Positions 1 through 11,739 of a stretch of DNA of 64,000 nucleotides are shown here, in pieces. The stretch is from Monocercomonoides exilis. Lineage: Eukaryota > Preaxostyla > Oxymonadida > Polymastigidae. The translations under genes and the position numbers were made by a program. Position 1 is the stretch's first letter. Every line of letters begins with the position of its first letter. Location: contig LSRY02000009.1 in assembly GCA_001643675.2 (NCBI GenBank), forward strand, positions 1,625,001 to 1,689,000, in the 5' to 3' direction. The notes under the pieces were generated by a model. The model worked only from the letters and a program-made list of their open reading frames with translations, made no database searches and was not told where the DNA came from.

Positions 1-479
1 AATGAGGGATGATTCATATGTAAGAATATTATTAGATTGAATTAATTGAAATAAAATATTGAAAAAAATTAATTTGCAAACAAGAAATGGAATAAAAGCA
101 AAAAATAACAAATAATAGAATAATATAGAAAACCTTATAAAATGAGGAATTGTGCCTTCATTGTTTCTCGCACAGAGTTTTATGGAGATTGTTTGTGTAG
201 GTCACAACAGAGTGGAAAGATTTGGCGTCTCTATGATTTTTATGCAGAGGCAGTTCAGACAGGCATTTCGATGCTGGTTGTCAATGCACACACTCACAAA
301 ATGACCAATGCGATCAACTTACAAATCCCTGTCAAGAATGTCTGTTCACAAGAAAAAGAGAAAAATAAAAGCAAATAGTTCAAAATTTTTAAAAGAATAT
401 GAAATAAAAAAAAAATAAGCAATTTATTATATATTGATAATATTTCTTTGTTAAATAAAAAGAAAATAAACACAAACAT

Positions 480-1810
480 TTATTCCAATCTTCTCCATCA
501 CCAACATTGATCCGTTTGAAATTCTGTTTTTTCTCTCGCCGAGCTCAGAATATCCTCCACCTTTGACTCTCTTCCCTTTCCTTAAACACCCCATCTTTAA
601 AAATCTAGTCAATTTTGTTTGTAATAAGCCAAGTTTCACCAAAGATAAAAGTATTCTTTAGCCAGTCTTCTAAAGATTTCAACACTTGGGGAGTGAAACT
701 TCGCCTCTTCTCCAAACTTCTTCTCATGTGTTATAAACTGTGTCTTCTTTTCATTCGCAATCCTCTTTGGCTATATGATAAACTTCTACGCCTGTGTTTC
801 TTCCCTGCTCGAATCAGACAACAAAAAATCCAACTCAGACTGGTAGATTCCACTGAAGCTTCCATTTCCTCTCTTCTCTGCTGCTTCCACCACATTCTTC
901 TCTATCTAGTCCGTGTTATCGCAAAATTCCAACCACACGAAGCTTCCATACTCTCTTCCATTGTGCCTGTCCATGCAGCGCAGAAAGCGGCACTTTCAAG
1001 AGATCTTCGCAATGGTGCCTGTGAATAAGATGAGCGGGTCATTCGCCTCAAATTTCTCATCCGTTACCGACGACCGGCCATTCCAAATCGAGTTCTCATT
1101 CTGTTCATAGAACAGATTCATTTTCACATCCTACACCACACACGAAACAAACAGTGAGCATTCGATGTTAACCTGAGGAATCTCAGGAGCCCACTCCTTC
1201 TACTGCTTTCTCCGAAATAAATCTATCGCGAACTGAGGGTCAGACGAAGGCCTCGGTGATGGAGCGCACAGAAGGCTGTCGCGAAAAGCACACAAAGTAT
1301 TCTGTACATGTTGCGAGTATTGGATGACGTTAATCTCCTCCATTTCTGCGTCTGCTCCGTCACTCCCATCAAACCTCCTTTGCGCCACAAGCACTGTCAG
1401 CGCACCTTCCTCTCCTTCTCTTCCCGGATTATCGACCCTTTGCCTCTCTTTCTTCTTCTTCTTCAGCAGCAATTGTAATTAGCAGATATTGTCAATTTCG
1501 GATTTTTTGTTCTCTAAAATTGAACCAACTTCAGCTAAATATGTTTTGTGACTGGACCAGGAGGAAGATCCATATGTTTCATCTGTATTTGCTGCTTTTT
1601 TTTACAACTTCCATCGCTAACAAGCTTGGTCCCATTCTGCTCGTGCTGTCCTATGAAGATAACAATCCACCAGAAATCAAAGCATTTTATATTCCTTCAC
1701 CTCCTTCGTCTCTCTCTCTTCTGCTTGAAAGAAAGCCATCATCCATTTTTCCTAAATCTCCCGCTTCGCCTCCACAGTCAGCTCATTCTCTGGGAATCTT
1801 TTCATTCATC
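480..1810 (-). pseudogene. Degraded protein-coding relic, function unknown
   Basis: One minus-strand frame reads as plausible protein across about 440 codons, but about 15 stops interrupt it. Stops checked on the sequence lie at 1200-1202, 1131-1133, 906-908, 786-788 and 771-773 (TAG) and at 996-998 and 636-638 (TGA). The longest open part, 1472-1203, starts in a lysine-rich patch and continues as mixed hydrophilic sequence. I saw no frameshift between about 1810 and 480, although base composition alone gives a purine-rich strand fewer stops. I do not recognise the family. Plus-strand frames here look like shadows. Confidence 0.4.
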
Positions 1811-1895
1811 TTCCGCTTGTCTTTCTCCTTTGTGGATGTCTTCTCAAACATTCGAGTAAGTTCGTTGTGGAAATTCTCCGGAGCTGCAACATGCT

Positions 1896-2100
1896 TTGCA
1901 TTCTCTTCTTCTTCTTCTTTTCTTCTTCTTCTTCCTTCCTTTCTGTTATCCCTTTTCCATCATTTTCTTTTAGTGAAGGCATTGGAGGAAGGTTTGTTTT
2001 TATCAAAAAACCAGAAATTTGGAAGAGGAAGAAGAAGAAGAAGACAGAAGAAGAAGAAGAATAGGAAGACGAAGACGAAGAGGAAGAAGAAGAAGTGAAA
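1896..2100. repeat. TTC/GAA microsatellite cluster
   Basis: A TTC-rich block near 1902-1950 is followed by a GAA/GAAGAC-rich block at about 2024-2099. Frames through it give runs of Ser, Phe, Glu or Arg that I do not treat as genes. Confidence 0.7.
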
Positions 2101-2109
2101 GAAGACTTT

Positions 2110-3830
2110 TTATCATTTTCTTTAAGAAGTTTGTTGGTAATTTTGATTATATGGAACATAATTTTTTTGATCATCCATTTTCAATGTTTTTTTTCGATTT
2201 CAAAAATCAACATAAACAAACAGATTTTGAAACCACATTTGAAATCGCAAACAATATAATGAAATTGAAATTTAATAACAAATGAGAAATTTATTATCAA
2301 CGTTTAAACGTCCAGAAAAAAAATTTTTTTGAAATGAATTTCAATTTTTATAAAACATAAACCAAAAATGCCGGTTTCTTTTTAAATTATTAATTATTAA
2401 TCAACAAATACAAAATATCAACAATCCCTGTGAAGTTCAGTAATTTCATGATCGATGATTTGATTAACAAATTCCATATAAAAAACAATTTGTTATTGTT
2501 CTTTCAGAAAACATCTTCAAAAAAATAAACGAACACGATAAACGAAGGACGTTTTCGATAATTTGAAGATTTTAACAAAAGTGCATCTGTTCATTTTCTT
2601 CAATGATGAATAAATATGCAATGATAAAGTTAAGAAAAAAGTTTTAATTTTTTTGATATTCAAGTGTTTTTATATAATCATGGTCTTGAAACAAAATGTT
2701 TCTTTTTCCTTTTCAATCAAGGTTTATTTGATTTGATTTGCTTATCAAATTGTTTCCTTTGATCATGGGCATTTCGAAAATATTAACCAATGAAAAGAAG
2801 CTTTTAAAACTGTTTAACTGGTATTTTATGTATTCTTGGTTGATTTATTAAAAACATATATTCACCTTGATTCTATTCTTATCTTTTTCATTTATTGAAA
2901 CAGTCAATATGACAGTTTTTCGGAAATGTTTTATTGTTTTTTGTTGTAACTTGAATTGGAAATTCAAAATTCAAACTTTCGATAGAACAATGGATTTTTT
3001 TTATTTGAGAGCAAAATCGAAGGAGATTTTTCGAGAAAAGATGATTGAAAAGAGAGAAGATCAATGAAATTCAGATTATTTCGAAGATTTCTTGAAATGG
3101 AACATAGCAATTGTTTATTTTTGATGAAAGGAAAATTTATTTCGAAATAAAGAAATGATAAATGGATGAGATAAAATGAAAAAAGGATTTTTCAATTATA
3201 TCTTTATTTCCGTTTAAGAAAAGGTTATTATAGAGCTTTGTGTTCAATGGATTCAAAGGTTTCTCTCACCAGAGGAAAATGCAGAAGAGCATGTGAAAGA
3301 AGATAGGAAGCTATCCGCAAAAGGAATATATGTTTCTTCCGAAAACAATGCTTCAGAATGAATATGTGAAGAAGAAACGAACCGGATGAATAAGTTGGGA
3401 AACATGAGAGATGACAGCAAACTCAACATAGCAAATCAATCGGAAGAATACAGCAACTCCAACCTGACTTGGCAGGTATGCAAATGTTGCACAGAAGAAA
3501 CCTTCAATTCATAAGAATTGAAAAGGATTAAAGAGTGAATATGATTAAAACAATTTGAACATGAATCTGATTGAAATTGCTGTTGATTTATCAAGATGCA
3601 TTAAGTCCCATTTTGCTTGTTCATCCTAAGGAATCTTTTTTTCATTAGCTTGTTCATACACATTCATAGAATCAATCCGATTTTTATTTTTTTATTCATT
3701 CCGTAGCAGTTCCCTCCTTCCCTGATATCTTCAATCCTTTCACAAACAAATACAACTTAGAAGAAAGACAGAATTCATTCAAGAGACAATGCTGCAACAT
3801 ATTACCGAAGAATGTCATGCCTATAATTCC
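2110..3830. other. AT-rich intergenic stretch
   Basis: I see no convincing gene here. Only short open frames occur, for example 2867-3067, with no recognisable motif. No tRNA, repeat array or inverted end was evident. Confidence 0.5.
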
Positions 3831-4281
3831 AGTTGGGTGAAAAAATTTGAAAAATTACAATTTTTCACCTGATTTGTTCCACAAAAAATCAACGAATGTT
3901 TTCAATCAACCGTAATTTTTTCTTGTTTGATTTATTCATTCTTTTATCTCAAACATAAGCATTTGACATATTTAAAATTACAGTTTTCTTCGTATATGTT
4001 ATCAAACTGGTACAATTTTTAAAGTTTATTTGTATTTTTTTCTGTTTATAAACTGCAATTCATTCAACTTGAGTTTTCTTTTGCAACTTTTTTGACAAAA
4101 TGAGTTTCACATATCTTTTATTTGAGATATAACAATCATTATCTATGTAATCTCATAATGCAAATGAAACAAATTAACATTAGTTTATTATGGAGATTAT
4201 TAATAATGATTGTGTGTTCCAACTTTTTTTTGTTCACTTTCTTGTTTGCTGTTTTCGCTCTGTTTTTGAGCTTTATGTGTT

Positions 4282-7225
4282 TTGTGTGCTCTGGACTACG
4301 GAAAGAAGTTGACACCTACTTCACTGCCATCGCAGATAAAGCGCGCCGGGTCGCCGTTTGGGGGCGAAAGCACGCAATTGCTCTCGACGCCGTTCCAGCC
4401 TTCGAGCGCAACGAAGCGCGCTTCCGGGGCTGCAGGCGGGCAGACGAAGTTGCTGGATCGATCGTTGACCCCCATCCGGAGAGAGGATGCGATTGACTCA
4501 AGTGTGTGCTTTGGGTATTTGTTGTTTTGTTTTTGACGAGTTGGCTGTCTTCTGTGGGTGTGGGGTTTTTGTGATGCGCCAGCTGTTGCGGGACTGGCCT
4601 TTGAGGAGCCTCGTGGGATGGAGGAAGACAGGACTGGCGATTTGTGTGGCAGTTCCTTTGAACGATGAAAAAAATGTGATTGAATTCTGTTTGGTGTATT
4701 TTTTTCAGGAACCCGCCGTCGCAGATTGACGACAGCGACTACTTCATGAGCCGGGCGAGGCTGCTGGCATCGAGGAAAATAACGTTTGGGGCGATGGAGC
4801 GACTGAGGAGCTATTTTATGCCGATAGAGGGGAATATGTGTAGAGAGTCGCGAGGGCCGCTGGTGACGTACACGAGGGAAGGGGTGAGGCGGCTGGGGGC
4901 AGGGGAGCAGATTATGCACAACCAGATGTGCATTGATGTGACGCTTGCAGATGTGGGAGAGATGCTGGGGAATGCTGCACAGCGAGGAAGGAGAGCTGCT
5001 GCACCAGATACGAGTGGAGTATGAGCGTGTGTATGGGGCGCTGTGGAAGGAGCAAGAGGCGGGGGCAGCGCGGGAAGGGCGGCTGCAGGAAGAGCTGAAG
5101 AACAAGGAGGAAGACCTGGAGAGGACGAAGGCGAATGCAGCTCAGATGCTGAGCGAGACGTGCGCGAAGTGCGAGGCGCAGGTAGCGGAGCTGGCGGGGG
5201 TGAAGGAGGGGCTGGGGCAGCAAATCCGGGAGCTGAAGGAGCAGCACGAGGAGGCGAAGCAGGAGATGGAGAAGCGGTACTCGGAGTTCAACATGCTGCT
5301 GCAGAAGATCCGGGACGACGAGCGGATCTCGAAGCGGACGAGCGGGCTGGCGGAGCAGCTGCAGGAGAATGACAAGATCATCCGGATGCGGGAGAGGAAG
5401 ATCCTGGAGCTGAGCGAGAAGTACAATGCAGAGGTGAAGGAGCTGCAGGAGCAGCTGGCGGAAATGAAGGAGAAGGCGGAGTTTATTGATGTGGGGACTG
5501 AGAAGGAGAAGAAGCGGAGAACGCAGCAGGGCGGGGTGGTGAGTGAGGACAGCAAGGGAGCAGGAGCAGGAGCAGGGGTGCCGCTTGCTACGCCTTTTTC
5601 GTTGTCGTCTGCGGGAGGTGGAGTGGTTCCGTCTTCAGCGTCGTTGATCCTGCCGTCGGGGCTGTGTGAAAAGTTCCAGGAGAAGTTTGTAGTTAGCATC
5701 GGGGATGGCAGCGCTGTGATGGTTGGGCCAGACCCGAGAGGTAAGGGGGTTGTTGTGAAAGTGGGGAGCGGGGTGAGTGTTGTGGGCAAAGCAAACAGCT
5801 GTTGGGGAAAGTGTTCCAGTGGTAGAGAAGGAGGAGATATAACATGAGGCAGAAGAGAAACAAGTGGAAAAGGAAACGAAAATGATGATGGTGCTGTCAA
5901 AAGTGCAGGAGCAGAAGAAAATGAAGAAGTTAATGAAGAGACCTAGGAGTGACTGATTTTGCAGGTGAAGGAGCTAAAGAAACAGGTGGTACGGTGAAAC
6001 TTTTACGTGAGCATGGAAGGTGAGGTTGATGAGAAAGGGGTAACTGCGCTGTTATTGCTGGAAGTTCCAATGGCGACGGAGCGGCTGATGAGAAAAGAAT
6101 CATGATCGTAGGGGCAGGTGGCGTCAGAAACGGTGCATGTGCTTCGGATGTGGCCCACGTGGAGGTCGTCTGTGTCGATGGAGCGGCTGCTGCCGTAGCT
6201 GGTGCGTAAGCTGTCTACGTTCAGGGTGATATTCGGAGACAAGGTTGAGGCAGACGTGGGCGGGGGTGGTGCCGGGTGGAGAGGGGCAGGGGCAGGGGCA
6301 GGGGTTTGGGGACTTTGTGTTCATGTGAATGTTGGAGAAACACACAGAGCAGAAGAAAAGTGAGCGGGTGCCGCAGGGGATAATCCACGAAGTGGAGTTT
6401 TTTTGGATGAAATTTGTGGATGTTAGGTTTTTGGTGAAGCTTGTGCCGGAGGAGTTTATGATTGACGAGCTATTGTTTTTCCAATTCTTCTAAACGGTGC
6501 TTGAAGGAGCGTCGAAGAAGAAGTTCAAAATGTTATTTGGGGAGTTCGAAGGAATGCAGTCGAAGAAGTGGGAGGCGGATAAATCTGTGTTTCTGGGGTT
6601 TCTGCAGAACTACTTCCGGGCAGAGGCAACGAAGCGGAAGGAGTCGATGAATGCGCTGTATGATGCGATATGCAGTGGCGATTCATCAACATCATCATCG
6701 GCTTCATCAACAACATCATCGTCATTGTCATCGCCAGGGGCAGTGCGCAGAGGGATCACGTACTCGGAGCTGGAGTCTCTTCTGTGTGTGTGCTATCCGC
6801 AGACGCCGCAGGCGCTGTCGCTGCGGATCTTCCGGGATGCGTACCGGCTGTCGGGCTGCTGTCTGCCATCGTTTACGTCTGTGCTGGAAGTGTGTCTGCA
6901 AAATGACTTCATGATGCGCTACTTGAAGCTGCCGGATGTGTGCGACACAACAGACCGGTGGGCTCCTCTGAAAGCGTCTGAGAAAAATGCAGCTGTGAAG
7001 ACGGTTTATTGCGGCTGGACAACCTAGTGTGGGTGCTTTCGGGGGTGTTGGCAGGTGTGTTGGCAGGGGTGTCAGCAGGGGGTAGGGCTGAAACAGCGAG
7101 AGGTGGTTGTTCCGAAGGCGGTGACGAAGAAAGAAGTGAGGCGAGAGACGTTCCGGATGATGCAGCTGCTGGTGGAGCTGGTGGAGCTGCAGCTGGGGAG
7201 GAACGAGGCAGAAGGAGTGATATGA
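4282..7225 (+). pseudogene. Coiled-coil protein gene, interrupted
   Basis: The first exon candidate (4282 to about 4505) encodes a Ser/Thr/Pro-rich start. A probable intron ends in TTTTTTCAG at 4708. The next exon reads SQIDDSDYFMSRARLL and onward. A frame change near 4940 leads into a strong Glu/Lys/Gln coiled coil at 4945-5520, then a Gly/Ala-rich linker and a segment containing EKFVVSIGDG that ends at a GTGAGT donor (5773). The C-terminal part, about 6330-7225, holds FLGFLQNYFRAEATKRK and a Cys-containing helical region. In-frame stops at 6491 (TAA) and 7025 (TAG) interrupt it before TGA at 7223-7225. It is unusually GC-rich for the window. The paralogue at 57960-60000 is more decayed. The function is unrecognised; a cytoskeletal role is only a guess from the coiled coil. 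Confidence 0.55.
4506..4708 (+). other. Probable intron of the coiled-coil gene
   Basis: A GT-rich, T-rich stretch ends in a polypyrimidine tract plus CAG at 4708. A donor at 4506 (alternatives at 4502 and 4504) keeps the frame open between the two exon candidates. This is inferred from sequence only. Confidence 0.4.
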
Positions 7226-7229
7226 ATTT

Positions 7230-7944
7230 GGCTTCTGCAGAGAAACGGGAAGTGTTTGAAGCTGTTTCAATAGCCAATGGCATGCAGGCAGGAGGGAAGA
7301 GGAGCCATATTTTTCAATGTTTCACAATTGTCTGCTTCTTCAGCTCCATACTAATAAGTTCTGAGTTCGAAAGAGATATCCATAAACAATATGTTCCTTT
7401 CTTTTGAGTCAACATTATGTTCGATCGATCCATCAGTTTACCCGATCACATTTTCATCAACAACTTCAATCTCAACGAAATCGTCTTTATTTCCATATTC
7501 TTCTTTTTTTTCTTAATTTTTCCCTCTTTTTCCCCCTTTCTCTTTGTTCATCTTCAAATTTTTTTTTCATTCTTTTTCATCCACTTTTCTCTTTCAATCC
7601 ATGTTTTTTAATAATTTTCTTTTTCTTCATAATCAAACAGAATTTGTTTTCTTTCACTCAATTATTTGTTAGACATCTTTTTTCATCATTTCATCAATTC
7701 CTAACTCTCGCTTTTTGCTTTACAAGATTCTTCATAAATGCCTTTCAAAATATTCAAAAAAAGTTTTTTTTCTTTTCCAATGATTTTTATTTTTTCGGCT
7801 GCTCATTCTTCAATGCGCCTCTTCATTTATTATCTTCCGATTTCATAAACGCACTCAGCTCTCTCTCTCTTTCCACATTCCATTAGCTTTCGTTGGTATC
7901 GAACATACTTGAAAAAAATAACCTAATTTTAATTTTAAACAATA
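7230..7944. other. TC-rich downstream flank of the coiled-coil gene
   Basis: The stretch is pyrimidine-rich, with open frames of Phe/Ser/Leu that look compositional. It aligns with 60100-60500, for example CATTTCATCAA...TTTTTGCTTTACAAGA at about 7689-7730 against about 60233-60278. That makes it part of the duplication rather than a gene. Confidence 0.5.
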
Positions 7945-8145
7945 CACCAAAAATAATTCAATTTCGAAAAAAAATAATTCGATTTCGGAATTAATAATTC
8001 GAAATCGAAAAAAAATAATTCGAATTCGGAAATTATTAATTCAATTTCGAAAAAGAATATTTCAAATTCGAAAATTAATATTTCAAATTCGAAAATTATT
8101 AATTCGATTTCGAAAATTAATAATTCAAATTCGGAATTTTTCAAA
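7945..8145 (+). repeat. Left terminal inverted repeat of the Tc1-like element
   Basis: It is built from degenerate units of the AATAATTCGAATTTCG / GAATTAATAATTCGAAATCG type. The outer 15 bp and the inner block match the right end in inverted orientation. Confidence 0.75.
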
Positions 8146-8379
8146 TGAACATATCCATGTTGAATAATGTTAGAATTCAACATTGAAAGTTTATTGATGA
8201 ATAATTTCAAATGAATTTACTTCAACTTATATATATTTTTCCTTAAAATTCGAAATAACATTAAAATAAAAGTTTATAAAACAAAAATAAAATAGACTTT
8301 GTTTGATGCAATTATTGTTCGCTAATCTTTTTGTAATTTCCTTGATAAAAGCACATATGATAATATATTTTTCAAACTA

Positions 8380-8385
<6 letters not shown>

Positions 8386-8412
<27 letters not shown>
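8386..8412. repeat. Poly(A) run
   Basis: An uninterrupted A tract of about 27 nt. No reverse transcriptase or other retrotransposon feature adjoins it. Confidence 0.8.
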
Positions 8413-8414
<2 letters not shown>

Positions 8415-8566
8415 TAAATAACTTTGAACAATTTCGCTGTTTCTAAATTTTCCTTTCCTTTTGGCTTTTTCAATACAACTCTTCTTCTCATTTATTTCTT
8501 CTTTTTTTCTTTTCTTCTCCCAAAACTAATCCAACCATTCCATCCCTTCCTTCTCCCTTCATTCCT

Positions 8567-9500
8567 CTCTCTCCATGCACTCAACCATCTTCAAACACAC
8601 CCACAACCCCATCGATGGAGCCATCCTCCCCAACCTCAACAGCCCCTCCACTTCCCTCTCAACATTCAACACCTCTTTCCTTCACCAAACACGCTCTTCA
8701 CCAAATGCTGCTGTTGAACACATTGGAACTGAATCTCAAAGAGCGAAACCTGGAAGATTGACTTCATTCGATTAGAACAGTCATCGTTTTGAGTGGTGTG
8801 AATGGAATGATTCAAATGGACAAAATGATTATGGAGGTGCTCTAAAAGTCAACTGCACAAATGCAAATCTCACAATCACTTCTTGTTCATTCAATAATTG
8901 TTCTAATACAAATCACGGTGGAGCGTTATCCAGTTACAGTTTACAGAATGTGAACATCGCTAAATCCAATTTTTCAAACTGTTCGGCATTGCATGGAGGC
9001 GCAGTCCATGCTACAAGTCCACGATCAAATTCTGTTTGGACATTCTCAGAAAACAGAGTGGAAAGTTGTTCAATAACAAGTTGGTGCGGAACTGGTTGGT
9101 ATTTTTATATTGGCGAGTTTTCTTCAAACGGAAATTTCATGTTCACCAAATGCAAGTGCATTTCAAATTCTGGTGGTAATTCTGCTGGTTCTTTAACATT
9201 TCATTGGCCTCCGAAAGAAAAACCAAGTCAGTTTTCAATTAAAGAGTGCCAGTTTATTGGCAATACATTGACTGCATCATCTATTTATGGTGGAGCTGGT
9301 ATGTATTTCCATTTGTTAAATGAGTGGATAAATGGAACAAATATCATCATATTCTGTTTCTTCGATGGCAACACGCAACTAATGGCAGAGGAAACGATGT
9401 GTTCTTCAGCGGTAATAGCATAACCCAATCTCCTTTCCAGCAATGTGGCTCAACAACTCCAACGAAAAGAGTCTGGAACGCAGGAACCGCTGAAAACTCC
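8567..9500 (+). pseudogene. Parallel beta-helix surface-type protein, broken copy
   Basis: This is colinear with the better copy at 51820-52740. It includes HTHNPIDGAILPNLNS, WCEWNDSNGQNDYGGAL, a TITSCSFNNCS repeat, KCKCISNSGG and the GRGNDVFFSG block. A TAG at 8773-8775 interrupts the frame. A one-base deletion near 9375 shifts it within FDGNT...NGRGND. Similarity stops after KRVWNAGTAEN, so the TDADxCGR segment is missing. It lies inside the Tc1-like transposon, pointing to capture or earlier insertion of host DNA. The intact family is probably secreted or surface-exposed, inferred from the Pmp-like repeat type. Confidence 0.7.
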
Positions 9501-9509
9501 GAGTATGTT

Positions 9510-10330
9510 GGCAGGTTTTGGCTTTTCCTTCAAAATTCTCCAATGAAATGCTTTTCCTGCTTCCATCTCTCGTTTTTTCTTTCTTTATCATCGCCTCTCA
9601 TCTCTTTCCTTATTCTCTTTCTTTTTTCATAACTTTTGATTTCTCTTGTAATTCATCAATTTGTCTTCTTTGTTGTTTCACTTTTCAATTTTTTTTTCTC
9701 TTCTCAAGCATCTTCCTTTTCTTATCCAAATAATCTCTTTTGCGCTGTTCAACCATTCTTCTCTTCTCAGATTCAACTTCCAACTCAAATCTCTTAAATC
9801 ATTTCTATCTTATTTACGTGCATCATATTCAATAAAACCAGGAACTGATTTCTCTTTATCTTCATTTGTATTTCTTCTGCTTCTTTATCTGATTTAAAAG
9901 AAGAAGAAGCCACAAAAGAGCAGGGCATTTCGACCAGCAAAGTTCAGCTGCCTCGCATTCAACTGTCTGTTATGACGATTGGATAGAGGATGAAACAATA
10001 GAAGATATAAATTCTGGCTGCTAAGTTGTTTTGGTGGCTGCTCTATCGAATTGTTCAAATTTAGTGAATTAGATTGTTCATTCAATGCTTCTTCAAAAGA
10101 TTCTGGTGTTTGTGAACTCGCAGCATCCTTCTCAGAATCTTCTTCATTTTTCCTCCCTTTTCGTTCTCCCTTATCTTATACATCCTCCTTTCCCCTTATT
10201 CTCTTCTCCTCATTTCTCACCTTTCGATATGAGCACCCAGCCGAATGCGCCTGCATCTCTGTGTATTGTCGCAGCAAAGCCTCATCTTTCCCTTTCATCT
10301 CTGTCACAACAGAATTTTTCATCTAATAGC
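9510..10330 (-). pseudogene. Degraded minus-strand coding relic
   Basis: From an ATG at about 10318 a minus frame reads charged helical sequence (MKGKDEALLRQYTEMQAHSA), then an acidic/Gln-rich stretch (EEDSEKDAASSQTPESFEEA). After a TAA and a frame change it continues as a Lys/Glu coiled coil towards 9510. No family is recognised. It runs head-to-head with the plus-strand fragment beginning near 10346. Both lie in the interior of the Tc1-like element. Confidence 0.35.
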
Positions 10331-10345
10331 CTGAACTTCCGTGTG

Positions 10346-10750
10346 GTTGAAGAGATGTTACCAGAAAAGATAGAAAACAACCGTGAAAAGACGAAGAATA
10401 AGGAGGAGAAGAAGAAAAATCAAACCGAAGACTATTCTGCACCTGCAAATGCATCTGAAACGGCAGCTCGGCAGCAGAAGATGACGAATGAGTTACAAGA
10501 AGCTGAACAAAATCGAAGTTGGAAATCGGCGTTAAGTCGCCTTTCCTACCGCTTATCATATCAAACAAAAGAAAACGTCTCCGCTGTTGTGAAGTTGTTT
10601 CCATCTCTTCATTCGCCTCAGCTTAATCTTCTTTCAAGACGTTTTTCTTTCTGTTCTCTGAAAGAAAGAATATTTTTTCTTTCATATTTTCTGCAGAGAT
10701 ATCCATTTTCAACTTGCAATAACGGTGCATGTAGAGGAGCGAACGAATAA
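10346..10750 (+). CDS. Hypothetical charged protein fragment
   Basis: The plus frame has a Lys/Glu-rich stretch, then a mixed helical segment with RSWKSALSRLSYRLSYQTKE and a Leu-rich tail (HSPQLNLLSRRFSFCSLKER) before a stop at 10748-10750. Upstream codons are TC-rich and may not be coding, so the start is uncertain. I do not recognise the family. It is probably a fragment, since no initiator with context is visible and it is transposon cargo. Confidence 0.35.
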   Translation, partial: VEEMLPEKIENNREKTKNKEEKKKNQTEDYSAPANASETAARQQKMTNELQEAEQNRSWKSALSRLSYRLSYQTKENVSAVVKLFPSLHSPQLNLLSRRFSFCSLKERIFFLSYFLQRYPFSTCNNGACRGANE

Positions 10751-10769
10751 CTAACATCACCAGCAGATG

Positions 10770-11358
10770 TCAATAGAATACTTGGTTTATGGGAACTTTT
10801 GGAATTCTTGCAAAAAAATGGAGTGATGTTCAAAAGAGGATGTTGATGTTGTTGCTGCTGCTTTTGATGATTTGAATGCATTGAGAGTGATTGTTCCAGT
10901 TTTTCCATTCTATCTGTTCTCCCTCAACAACCAGAATCATCTTCTTTGCATTTCTTTCTTCTTCCATTTAATTTTGTTTCATTTTTTCATCTTCTTTTTT
11001 CATTTCTCCTATTCTTTCTATTTCTCTCCATTCATTCAATGTCAGTTCATTAACATTCATCTTTATCTGAAGATTCATCTGTTCTTGATGAAATAGAATT
11101 ATGCGCGAAAGCGAAGACAGCAAAGCATCAGAAGAAGAAGACGAAAGAAGAACATCGCTTCCGATTCGTTCTGTATTTATTATTTTTAACGAAGAATGCA
11201 TAGGAGAAAATGATGAAATGGATTGGGATGTTGCAGAAATATAAGACGAATACGAATAAGAATACGAAAATGAAGAAAATGAAGAAGAAGAAGAAGAAGA
11301 AGAAGAAGAAGAAGAAGAAGAAGAAGAAGAAGAAGAAGAAGAAGAAGAAGAAGAAGAA

Positions 11359-11389
<31 letters not shown>

Positions 11390-11570
11390 GAGGATTGAAA
11401 TAAACATGATGTGAAGGGAAGAATAAAGAGAAGAAGAGGAAGAGGAAGAGGAAGAGGAAGAAGATAATGATGATGATGTGGAGGAGGAAGAAATAGAAGA
11501 AGTGGAAGAAGAAGATTCAGATGCGTTTCTGTGAAAGTGACTTGTCTCTCTTTTCGGTTGGGCTGATTTC
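10770..11570 (-). pseudogene. Serine-rich plus coiled-coil relic
   Basis: A minus frame runs from the (TCA)n(TTC)n tract, read as poly-Ser, into SDVLLSSSSSDALLSSLSRI and then an amphipathic stretch with NEWREIERIGEMKKEDEKM. A TAA at 10968-10970 interrupts it, and the sequence stays coding-like beyond. Function unknown. Confidence 0.3.
11278..11388. repeat. (GAA)n followed by (GAT)n microsatellite
   Basis: An uninterrupted GAA array of about 27 units is followed by about 11 ATG/GAT units. Neighbouring 11430-11520 is also GAA/GAG-rich. Confidence 0.9.
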
Positions 11571-11708
11571 CTAGTCTTCTCTGTGAAACTTTTTCAATTT
11601 TTTGCCATCTTCACCTTGTTTCGTTCATCTGAGTCAATGTAAATGTCATAAACGATTTCCAAAAAAGAATCTCCAAAAACGATGGATTATCGATCAACGC
11701 ACAAAATA

Positions 11709-11735
11709 TTTTTTTTTTTTTTTTTTTTTTTTTTT
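11709..11735. repeat. Poly(T) run
   Basis: A T tract of about 25 nt. No associated retroelement was seen. Confidence 0.8.
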
Positions 11736-11739
11736 GATC

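Larger units (their letters stand above)
3834..7944. repeat. Segmental duplication, copy 1 (pairs with 56827-60700)
   Basis: The upstream region (3834-4160), the coiled-coil gene and its TC-rich downstream flank all match 56827-60700 in order and orientation. Examples are the GGGTGAAAA... start followed by CCACAAAAAATCA, the shared stretch TTGAGATATAACAATCATTAT or a close variant, and coding matches near 5280-5450 and 58120-58340. Homology resumes at 16490-16650, to the right of the transposon inserted at 7945. Confidence 0.75.

Noticed and set aside
7945-8145. Regularly repeated AT-rich units looking like a CRISPR or satellite array
   Set aside because: Units are degenerate, without constant-length spacers, and are mirrored at 16084-16442 in a eukaryotic transposon context.
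8386-8412. Poly(A) as the tail of a retrotransposon
   Set aside because: No reverse transcriptase, endonuclease or target duplication adjoins it. Similar homopolymers are scattered in the window.
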